DNA of 64,000 nt, from positions 1-64,000 of the forward strand of contig NZ_JAUSRN010000005.1 of the NCBI RefSeq assembly GCF_030811855.1. Direction: 5' to 3'. Positions 1-6,460 of the stretch are shown one piece after another. Every line of letters starts with the position of its first letter. The stretch's first letter is position 1. Origin of the DNA: Variovorax paradoxus (GTDB taxonomy: Bacteria > Pseudomonadota > Gammaproteobacteria > Burkholderiales > Burkholderiaceae_C). Position numbers and translations under genes: made by a program. The notes beneath the pieces are model-generated. The model searched no databases. It was not told the DNA's origin and saw only the letters and a list, made by a program, of their open reading frames with translations.

Positions 1-867
1 GCGCACGAAAATTTGCGCTATTCGGGCCAGAACGTGTTCAAGGCTCTGCACAAACGGCACCCGGAGATGACCCAGGAAGACGCCAGCGCCATTGCTTCGG
101 GTGGGCCGGAGAAGGTGGCTGAAGCCATCTATGGTGGTCGCCGCGATCTTGGCAACACTGAGCCGGGCGATGGGTGGAAGTATCACGGCCGCGGCTTTGT
201 TCAATTGACGGGCCGCTACAACTACGAGCGCTATGGCAAGGCGCTTGGCCTGGACCTCGTGAATCAACCCGATTTGGCTTCAGAGCCCGCGAACTCGGCC
301 AAGATCGCTGTGCAGTATTGGAAGGAACGCGTGGTGGCACGCGGCCATCAGCACGATGTCACCCGTGCCACCGAAGACATCAATGGCGGCCGGAATTCCC
401 TAACAGAACGCAAAGCCGCCGCCACGCAGTGGGAAACCAAACTCGCCCACGGCTACAAGCCCGGCGATCCGGAGCCTGGCCAGTCGCTGCAGGACAGCCC
501 GCTGTTCAAGCAAGCAAAATCTGCCCTTCAAGAGATCGATGCTCAGTTCGGCCGCAAGCCCGATCAGTTGACCGACAACGCCGCGGCCGCCATCGCAGTA
601 GCCGCATTGCGCGGCGGCTTGACCCGCATCGACCACATGACGCTGGGCGGCAACGACAACAGCACGATCTTTGCGATTCAAGGCAAGCCGGGCGCGGCGC
701 TTTCCAAGTTTGTCGATGTACCGACAGTGGAGTCGATGCACACGCCGGTCGCTCAAAGCTCGCAGGCGTTCACAGTCGTGCAGCAGGCACAGCAGGCGCA
801 GCAGCAAGTTCCTCAGCAGAACAACCAGCAGACCGCGCAGCAGGCGGCGCCTGCGATGGCTCGCTGA
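1..867 (+). CDS. GH19 chitinase/lysozyme-type X-T4SS effector with C-terminal XVIPCD-like domain (5' truncated by window edge)
   Basis: The reading frame is open from base 1 and starts with AHENLRYSGQNVF, which matches the middle of the catalytic core of glycoside hydrolase family 19, so the true start lies left of the window. Further GH19 signatures follow: NTEPGDGWKYHGRGFVQLTG and an NY-rich stretch. GH19 enzymes cut chitin or peptidoglycan glycan chains. From about base 505 the protein switches to an XVIPCD-like module (GLTRIDHM, IFAIQGKPGAAL, VAQSSQAF) and ends in a Gln-rich tail. In Xanthomonas, modules with these features bind the coupling ATPase VirD4 and mark antibacterial type IV effectors. 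The best reading is a secreted cell-wall hydrolase; its immunity protein may be one of the downstream exported proteins or lie outside the window. The 3' part is almost identical to the end of the effector at 3013-4287. Confidence 0.88.
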   Translation, partial: AHENLRYSGQNVFKALHKRHPEMTQEDASAIASGGPEKVAEAIYGGRRDLGNTEPGDGWKYHGRGFVQLTGRYNYERYGKALGLDLVNQPDLASEPANSAKIAVQYWKERVVARGHQHDVTRATEDINGGRNSLTERKAAATQWETKLAHGYKPGDPEPGQSLQDSPLFKQAKSALQEIDAQFGRKPDQLTDNAAAAIAVAALRGGLTRIDHMTLGGNDNSTIFAIQGKPGAALSKFVDVPTVESMHTPVAQSSQAFTVVQQAQQAQQQVPQQNNQQTAQQAAPAMAR

Positions 868-1960
868 GAAGCCGAGTCACCCGCCAATGCCCATGAATAC
901 CGCAACACCGGTCCCCTCGCTCAACCTCCTGCCCAAGGGCTTTCGCATCCTCACCGGCCAGTCGCGCGAGCCGATGATTGCCCTGGTGGCCAGCATGAGC
1001 CGCAACGCCTTGATCGTGATCGCCGCAAGCACCATGGCCCTTGGGGGATCGGACCTGCACTCGATCTTCACGAACGGTCTGCTCAAGGAGATCAACTACA
1101 TGGTCACCGGCGAGAAGGAATCTCCCGTCTCGGCCATCGACAAGAACCTGGTGCTCACCCAGGTGGTCATGTCGGCCATCGACAACGCACAGGGCCTGGA
1201 CGTGAGCACCAGCGGCTCCAACGTCACCAGCGTGGGCGTCTCCTCGCTCGTGGGTGCGCTGGGCGTGTCCAGCCCGGCGATGACGGCCGGGGCGCTGCTG
1301 TTGACCTACCAGGTGGGGTTGGCTCTGTTCATCAGCCTGGGACCGCTGTTCATCCTGTGCCTGATTTTCAAGCAGACCGAGTCGCTGTTTCACAAGTGGC
1401 TGCTGTACGGCATCGGGCTGCTGTTTTCGATGGCGGTGCTCAGCTTCATGGTGTCGCTGGTGCTGGAGTTGAACCTGCGCATTGCTGCGGGGCTGTGGGC
1501 GAGCAAGGCGATCACCAGCTTTCTGGGCGTGGGCGGCAGCACGGGCCTGACCAGCCAGGCGATGCTGCAGGGGGGCATCGGGATGCTGCTGACGGTGCTG
1601 CTGGTGACCGCGCCTGCGGCGGCGGCGCAGTTCTTCGGGGGGACGCTGGGGCAGTTCTATACGAGCTCGGTGCTCGGTGGCGGGGCTGGTGCGCAGCAGG
1701 GGCCTGGGGGGCAGGCGCCAGGGACTTATGCGCCAGCTCCAAATAGGACGGAAACGGCTACCCCGGTAGAAAGAACCGGAGGTGGACTCGGCGGCAGCCT
1801 CAACCGCGTCTCGGCACAGCCACCTACTGATGAAATCAGAGCCGCATCAGTCCCCCTCGCCACCAAAGGCACTCAAGGTTGATGGAAAAGCATGATGAAG
1901 ACGTTAGCGCGAACTTTGTTGACGATGGTGGCGGGGTTGCTTTGGAATGGCCTCGTGCAT
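505..1960. repeat. Direct repeat copy A (XVIPCD + virB6 + start of DUF4189 gene)
   Basis: This stretch matches 3934-5415 in the same orientation at an offset of about 3.43 kb. It covers the secretion-domain end of an effector, the intergenic spacer, nearly all of a virB6-like gene and the signal peptide of the following gene. By eye the match is very high in the XVIPCD (4 residue changes in 93) and in the second half of virB6. It weakens between about 1730 and 1800, where the virB6 tails differ, and resumes over the 3' end of virB6 and the signal peptide of the DUF4189 gene. Boundaries are approximate. Confidence 0.85.
893..1882 (+). CDS. VirB6-like inner-membrane type IV secretion protein (copy 1)
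   Basis: The product is a polytopic membrane protein of about 330 residues. Its hydrophobic segments (for example LLTYQVGLALFISLGPLFIL, LLYGIGLLFSMAVLSFMV and GMLLTVLLVTAPAAAAQFF) and overall pattern fit VirB6/TrbL, the inner-membrane subunit of type IV secretion channels. The start at 893 (MNTATPV) is chosen because the second copy begins MNIATPV; an ATG two codons upstream at 887 is the alternative. The tail is rich in Gly, Gln, Pro and Thr and differs from copy 2. Near 1852-1858 one extra base relative to copy 2 shifts the frame, so the last eight residues differ and the gene stops 9 bases before the next start, whereas copy 2 overlaps it. Flanking effector genes support a role in toxin delivery. 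Confidence 0.85.
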   Translation: MNTATPVPSLNLLPKGFRILTGQSREPMIALVASMSRNALIVIAASTMALGGSDLHSIFTNGLLKEINYMVTGEKESPVSAIDKNLVLTQVVMSAIDNAQGLDVSTSGSNVTSVGVSSLVGALGVSSPAMTAGALLLTYQVGLALFISLGPLFILCLIFKQTESLFHKWLLYGIGLLFSMAVLSFMVSLVLELNLRIAAGLWASKAITSFLGVGGSTGLTSQAMLQGGIGMLLTVLLVTAPAAAAQFFGGTLGQFYTSSVLGGGAGAQQGPGGQAPGTYAPAPNRTETATPVERTGGGLGGSLNRVSAQPPTDEIRAASVPLATKGTQG

Positions 1961-2404
1961 GCCGAGGGCGGATTCTGCCCACCCGGCTCTATCGACCATA
2001 ACAACGGCAGAGCAGGCGCCATTGTTTGCTCGCCGATTCCGGGATATGGGCAGCAACAAGCGCCGCAGCAACCAGCAACGCAGTGGGAAAGCCGGTGGGG
2101 GGCGATTGCAACCTCCGTACCAGATGGAATTCTCGGCGTAGCCACCGACAAGCGAAGCAAGCAGGAAGCGTCACAAGTGGCCGTGCAGGATTGCCAGTCA
2201 AAAGGTGGTTTGAACTGCAAGATCAAAATTCCATATGACAACCAGTGTGCTGCGATTGTTGTCGGCGACGGTGGCTACAACGCATCCAGCGCTATCACGG
2301 TAGATAGAGCCGTTGAGTTGGGCATGAAGACATGTCGTGACGGTGGACTCGCCAACTGCCACACCTACTACACCGCCTGCAGCCTGCCAGCCCGCATCCG
2401 GTAG
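1892..2404 (+). CDS. Exported DUF4189-like protein, candidate immunity protein (copy 1)
   Basis: A 170-residue protein with a signal peptide (hydrophobic stretch to about residue 24, ending LVHAEG). The mature part has a Pro/Gln-rich linker, a WGAIA motif and several cysteines (CQSKGGLNCK, NQCAA, CRDGG, NCHTY), the pattern of the DUF4189 family. Such proteins are seen beside Xanthomonadales type IV effector genes. A tandem ATG ATG opens the gene, 9 bases after virB6 copy 1. A homologue lies after virB6 copy 2 (5343-5849), with a similar signal peptide but a more divergent mature domain. A periplasmic protein made next to cell-wall-degrading effectors could be an inhibitor protecting the producer; that role is inferred. 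Confidence 0.75.
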   Translation: MMKTLARTLLTMVAGLLWNGLVHAEGGFCPPGSIDHNNGRAGAIVCSPIPGYGQQQAPQQPATQWESRWGAIATSVPDGILGVATDKRSKQEASQVAVQDCQSKGGLNCKIKIPYDNQCAAIVVGDGGYNASSAITVDRAVELGMKTCRDGGLANCHTYYTACSLPARIR

Positions 2405-2445
2405 CTGCGCCGCCGCTTCACAAGCCAAGCAATCCACCAAATCCT

Positions 2446-2976
2446 ATGAATACTGCGCACCCACTTAGCAGTTGGATAGCAAACCTGCGCCAACTCCTCG
2501 CGCCCGCATTTGCACTTGGCGTCGCACTGTGCGTTACCTTGCCTTGCACTGCGGACGAACGCAAGCTGTCGATCAACTGCGGCCAAGCCCATGCCACCCT
2601 CCAGTGCACTCCCCGAAACGCGAATTGCACACGCACAACGGTAGGTCTTCAGACAAGTGACGGGGCTTCGCTAAAGCCGTTGAGCAAACCCCAGGGGATG
2701 GCCCGCTACACGGCGATCGGTCTGGCATGCGCCCTCGCAAAGGACAACACGCCCTATTTGTTGGTGCAATTTGGCGAGCGCCCGGAGGGATGCAAGTTCT
2801 GCGAATGGCTTCATGTCTACACGCTGCGAGGCAAGCTGTTGACGAAAAGCAAGCCACCGATTCTTCGCGACAACACACAGCCCGATCAAAGCACCCTGAT
2901 GCCGAACAACAGCGAATTCAATGCCTTGAGCAAGAAGCTCGGCCTTGAGCGCCCCCAGTTCGTGTTCTTGAAGTAG
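2446..2976 (+). CDS. Hypothetical exported protein, candidate immunity protein
   Basis: A 176-residue protein I do not recognise. The N-terminus has a long n-region followed by a hydrophobic core (LLAPAFALGVALCVTLPC) ending near ADERK, which fits Sec export. The mature part holds six cysteines, among them CGQAH, LQC, NCTR, LACA and CKFCEW, suggesting disulfides in the periplasm. It sits 41 bases after the DUF4189 gene and 36 bases before the SLT-type effector at 3013, the usual place for an immunity gene. It has no counterpart after the second virB6 copy, so it belongs to the unique part of the cassette. Its bases are visibly less GC-rich than the housekeeping genes further right. Confidence 0.65.
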   Translation: MNTAHPLSSWIANLRQLLAPAFALGVALCVTLPCTADERKLSINCGQAHATLQCTPRNANCTRTTVGLQTSDGASLKPLSKPQGMARYTAIGLACALAKDNTPYLLVQFGERPEGCKFCEWLHVYTLRGKLLTKSKPPILRDNTQPDQSTLMPNNSEFNALSKKLGLERPQFVFLK

Positions 2977-3012
2977 CCAGCCCCCTTATCCACCCCATCC
3001 TCAGGAAAAATC

Positions 3013-4287
3013 ATGGCAAGCACCGACACTTATGACGCATTGGTCCAGCCAAAAGGAAAGGCATACCGCGACGAACAGATCACCACCTACAGCCACTACA
3101 ACGATGCAATCGATCAGACGCCCGGACGTGCTGCCGGAAACTCGCGTGTCTGGGGCGATGCCAGCCCCGCGGCCCAGTCTAGGGCGATCGATGAGTTAAT
3201 TGCGGCGGGCGAGCGAGCCGACCTGAAGCCGCGCGAGATTGCCTATGTATTGGCCACGGCGCGCGTGGAGTCCGGGCTCAACCTCGACGCTGCCGCTGGC
3301 ACCACTTCGGCGGTGGGGCTGGGTCAGTTCATTGACAAAACGGGAGCCGCCTACGGCATCAACGATGTCAATCGTGGCGATTTGAGCAAGCAGGCAGAAG
3401 CCCTGGTTGCGCACTACATGGACAACGCCCGACTGGCAAAGTCGCACGGCGAAGGCGAGGCATACGTCTACAAGTACCACCATGACGGCCCGGTCAGTGA
3501 CTATGGCGGACTCGATATCGCCAAGAAGCATGTCCTACCTTATCTCGACGTCTACGAGAAGTTCGTGAACGAGCATCAGAAAAAGTACGGTGTGGAGGCC
3601 ACAGATCCCAAGTTGGTCAGCGGGCAGACTGCTGGCTCGCGAGGCCAAGCCCTGAACCAAGGCGCCCATGGCCCAGTAGTGAGCGAGCTTCAAGCCAAGA
3701 TTGGCCAGTTGGGCTATACCGGCGCCAATGGCAAGCCGATCAATGCCGATGGCAATTTTGGGCGCGGCACGCGCGACGCCGTCAAAGCGTTTCAGCGCGA
3801 CAACCATCTAAAGGAAGATGGGACTGTCGGGCCGGGCACGTTGCAAGCCATTGATGCCAAACTCAAGGAGCGCGTGGCTCCGTCTCTGTCACCGGGGCTG
3901 ATCACCGACGCCAGCCACTCCGGCCACGCGATGTTTCAGCAGGCCAGGTCGGCCCTTCAGAAGATCGATGCCCAGTATGGCCGCAAGCCCGATCAGTTGA
4001 CCGACAACGCCGCGGCGGCCATTGCAGTGGCCGCATTGCGCGGTGGTTTGACCCGCATCGATCACATGACGCTGGGCGGCAACGACAACAGCACGATCTT
4101 CGCGATTCAAGGCAAGCCGGGCGCTGCGCTTTCCAAGTTTGTCGATGTGCCGACGGTGGAATCGATGCACACGCCGGTTGCCCAAAGCTCGCAGGCGTTC
4201 ACAGTCGTACAGCAGTCGCAGCAGCAAGCTTCTCAGCACAACAACCAGCAGGCCGCACAGCAGGCGGCGCCTGCGATGGCTCGCTGA
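3013..4287 (+). CDS. X-T4SS effector: SLT lysozyme-like domain, peptidoglycan-binding domain, XVIPCD
   Basis: A 424-residue three-part protein without signal peptide. Residues about 55-190 look like a transglycosylase/lysozyme fold: ARVESGLNLDA with a candidate catalytic Glu at 86, followed by SAVGLGQFIDKTGAAYGI. Residues about 222-280 are a PG_binding_1 repeat (VVSELQAKIGQLGY, DGNFGRGTRDAVKAFQRDN, DGTVGPGTLQAI). From about 305 comes the XVIPCD-like secretion domain with GLTRIDHM, FAIQGKPGAAL and a Gln-rich end. The start is backed by AGGA upstream. The likely role is injection into rival bacteria and cleavage of peptidoglycan, as described for Xanthomonas citri effectors of similar architecture. 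Candidate immunity genes flank it at 2446 and 5343. virB6 copy 2 follows after 36 bases. Confidence 0.88.
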   Translation: MASTDTYDALVQPKGKAYRDEQITTYSHYNDAIDQTPGRAAGNSRVWGDASPAAQSRAIDELIAAGERADLKPREIAYVLATARVESGLNLDAAAGTTSAVGLGQFIDKTGAAYGINDVNRGDLSKQAEALVAHYMDNARLAKSHGEGEAYVYKYHHDGPVSDYGGLDIAKKHVLPYLDVYEKFVNEHQKKYGVEATDPKLVSGQTAGSRGQALNQGAHGPVVSELQAKIGQLGYTGANGKPINADGNFGRGTRDAVKAFQRDNHLKEDGTVGPGTLQAIDAKLKERVAPSLSPGLITDASHSGHAMFQQARSALQKIDAQYGRKPDQLTDNAAAAIAVAALRGGLTRIDHMTLGGNDNSTIFAIQGKPGAALSKFVDVPTVESMHTPVAQSSQAFTVVQQSQQQASQHNNQQAAQQAAPAMAR

Positions 4288-5415
4288 GCCTCTCATTCAT
4301 CAGCCAAGTCACCGCCAGCGCTCATGAATATCGCAACACCGGTCCGTTCGCTCATCACCCCGACCAAAAGCTTTCGCATCCTCACCGGCCAGTCGCGCGA
4401 GCCGCTGATCGCCCTGGTGGCCGGCATGAGCCGCAACGCCCTGATCGTGATCGCCGCAAGCACCATGGCCCTCGGGAGCTCGGACCTGCATTCGATCTTC
4501 ACGAACGGCCTGCTCCAGGAGGTCAACTATATGGTCACCGGCGAGAGGGAGTCGCCCGTCTCGGCCATCGACAAGAACCTGGTGCTCACACAGGTGGTGA
4601 TGTCGGCCATCGACCAAGCGCAGGGGCTGAACGTGAGCACCAGCGGCTCGAACGTGACCAGCGTGGGCATGTCTTCGCTCGTGGGTGCGCTGGGCGTGTC
4701 CAGCCCGGCGATCACGGCCGGGGCGCTGCTGCTGACCTACCAGGTGGGGTTGGCTCTCTTCATCAGCCTGGGCCCCCTGTTCATCCTGTGCCTGATCTTC
4801 AAGCAGACCGAGTCGCTGTTTCACAAGTGGCTGCTGTACGGCATCGGGCTGCTGTTTTCGATGGCGGTGCTCAGCTTCATGGTGTCGCTGGTGCTCGAGT
4901 TGAACCTGCGCATTGCCGCGGGGCTGTGGGCCAGTTCGGCGATCACCAGCTTTCTGGGTATCAGTGGCAGCACGGGCCTGACCAGCCAGGCGATGCTGCA
5001 AGGGGGCATCGGGCTGCTGCTGACGGTGCTGCTGGTGACCGCGCCCGCGGCGGCGGCGCAGTTCTTTGGGGGGACGCTGGGGCAGTTCTATACGAGTTCG
5101 GTGCTCGGTGGTGGAGCCGGCGCCCAGCAAGGGCCGGGGGGGCAGGCGCCGGGGACTTATACGCCTCCGGCTAGTGGTACCAATACCCCTGTACAAGGAG
5201 GAAGCGGAGGCTACGGCAATACACAGCCACAAGTTGGCAGCAATGCTTCAAGCTCGCGTACCTCGCCACAACCACCTGCTGACGAGATCAGGACTGCTTC
5301 CCTTCCCCCGCCACCAAAGGCGCTCAAGGTCGATGGAGAAGCATGATGAAGATGTTGGGGCGAGCTTTCTTGTTGGTGATAGCGGGACTTCTTTGGAATG
5401 GTCTCGCGCATGCTG
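3934..5415. repeat. Direct repeat copy B (XVIPCD + virB6 + start of DUF4189 gene)
   Basis: Second copy of the block at 505-1960, same orientation. The offsets are 3429 (start of XVIPCD), 3420 at the effector stop (a 9-base length difference in the Gln-rich tail) and 3431 through virB6, which shows in-frame drift within otherwise matching sequence. Recombination between the copies would delete about 3.4 kb and leave an intact GH19-XVIPCD fusion. Confidence 0.85.
4324..5346 (+). CDS. VirB6-like inner-membrane type IV secretion protein (copy 2)
   Basis: A 340-residue polytopic membrane protein of the VirB6/TrbL kind, the second copy of the gene at 893-1882. Residues after about 137 are nearly identical to copy 1 up to the GGGAGAQQGPGGQAPGTY stretch. 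The first 137 carry about 20 changes, and the Gly/Ser/Pro-rich tail is unrelated until the last residues. Here the 3' end stays in the original frame (ending PKALKVDGEA) and its stop overlaps the next ATG by four bases (ATGA), implying translational coupling. VirB6 spans the inner membrane at the channel base. Having one copy behind each of two effectors is unusual, since a T4SS normally needs one VirB6. Confidence 0.86.
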   Translation: MNIATPVRSLITPTKSFRILTGQSREPLIALVAGMSRNALIVIAASTMALGSSDLHSIFTNGLLQEVNYMVTGERESPVSAIDKNLVLTQVVMSAIDQAQGLNVSTSGSNVTSVGMSSLVGALGVSSPAITAGALLLTYQVGLALFISLGPLFILCLIFKQTESLFHKWLLYGIGLLFSMAVLSFMVSLVLELNLRIAAGLWASSAITSFLGISGSTGLTSQAMLQGGIGLLLTVLLVTAPAAAAQFFGGTLGQFYTSSVLGGGAGAQQGPGGQAPGTYTPPASGTNTPVQGGSGGYGNTQPQVGSNASSSRTSPQPPADEIRTASLPPPPKALKVDGEA

Positions 5416-5849
5416 AAGGCAACTGCCCTCCGGGGCAATACCCTGTTGGCGGACAAGGGTGGCAGGGTTGCAATCCCATTCCGGGCTACGGAAACCAGCA
5501 GCAAGCGCCACAACGGCCCGCAGAGGTTTGGCAGGATCGGTACGGAGCAATTGCGGGCGATGACAAAAACGGCATCCTGGGCTTAGCCACAGATATGCGT
5601 GCCGAAGGAGTGGCCAAAGATGCGGCCATGGTGGATTGCAACGCCAAGGGTGGTGTCGACTGCAAGGTAAAGATCGCCTTTAGAAATGCATGCGCAGCAT
5701 TCTCAACAGGCGATAGGCAATACACCGTGGTGGCGCGCCCAAGGCTGGAGGACGCAGTCTCGGCCGGCATAAAAGGTTGCGTGGACACAGGCGACAGAAA
5801 CTGCCGCACTGCTCTCAAAGTTTGCAGCCCCCCCGTGCGGGTTCAATAA
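5343..5849 (+). CDS. Exported DUF4189-like protein, candidate immunity protein (copy 2)
   Basis: A 168-residue secreted protein homologous to 1892-2404. The signal peptide runs to about residue 25 (LLWNGLAHAEG); a PGYGNQQQAPQRP linker, YGAIA, and cysteines in CNAKGGVDCK, NACAAF, CVDTGDRNC and CSPP follow. The ATG overlaps the virB6 stop by four bases. Its mature domain differs clearly from copy 1 although the upstream DNA is nearly the same, as expected if the immunity portion diverges with its target. A periplasmic inhibitor of a co-encoded effector is the favoured but unproven role. Confidence 0.75.
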   Translation: MMKMLGRAFLLVIAGLLWNGLAHAEGNCPPGQYPVGGQGWQGCNPIPGYGNQQQAPQRPAEVWQDRYGAIAGDDKNGILGLATDMRAEGVAKDAAMVDCNAKGGVDCKVKIAFRNACAAFSTGDRQYTVVARPRLEDAVSAGIKGCVDTGDRNCRTALKVCSPPVRVQ

Positions 5850-5854
5850 CCACC

Positions 5855-6460
5855 ATGAAGCGCCTCTTCGCGTTCTCCGTCTTTCTTGCAATCACCACCG
5901 CCGCTTGCGGCCAAGCCATGAAACAACCCGATATCAAACTCAATCCGCATCCCAAGATGCGCTATGAAATCACGTTAACCATCGAAGACGCGCCTGGGCC
6001 GTTCGATGCCGTTGAAGGATCCGCCGGCTACCAAGTTTCGAATGACCGCTGCGTACCGCTGCAACCCATTAGTGGAGCGCAGCACACCCCCAGAAAATTC
6101 GTGCCGCTGAGCCTGACCCGCGTAAGCGACAAGGTCTACAAGGGCATGTTCTACGTCGACTACTTGCAGGACGAGGACTACTTCGGCCTGGGCGTGTGCC
6201 GATGGTCGATGACGTTCGTCGGCTTCAGTCTGCAGATCGGGAACTTGGTATTTAGCCATTCCCTTGATCTCAACGAAGCCCTGGTGGGCAAGCCAGTGCC
6301 TAGGTATTTCAACAATCGGTCTTACTTCAGCGAGGATGCCAAGTCGAAGCGGGACGACCATCCGCGTATCAGTAGTGGCAACGCACAACGCTCCGACTTC
6401 AAGGAGGATTCGAACAACACCTTCTCGATGACGCTCACTGCCAAGGAGAATTTCCAGTGA
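5855..6460 (+). CDS. Putative lipoprotein, candidate immunity protein of the lipase effector
   Basis: A 201-residue protein starting at the ATG 5 bases after the previous stop. Its N-terminus is a lipoprotein signal: a short positive start, a hydrophobic core FAFSVFLAITT, and the lipobox-like TAAC with Cys near residue 18. The mature domain is not one I recognise. The last four bases overlap the GTG start of the class 3 lipase effector (GTGA), so the pair is translationally coupled with the lipoprotein first. In Xanthomonas and Stenotrophomonas systems, effectors with XVIPCD are often paired with lipoprotein inhibitors in the periplasm. That makes this the best immunity candidate for the lipase; no binding evidence is visible in sequence. 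Confidence 0.72.
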   Translation: MKRLFAFSVFLAITTAACGQAMKQPDIKLNPHPKMRYEITLTIEDAPGPFDAVEGSAGYQVSNDRCVPLQPISGAQHTPRKFVPLSLTRVSDKVYKGMFYVDYLQDEDYFGLGVCRWSMTFVGFSLQIGNLVFSHSLDLNEALVGKPVPRYFNNRSYFSEDAKSKRDDHPRISSGNAQRSDFKEDSNNTFSMTLTAKENFQ

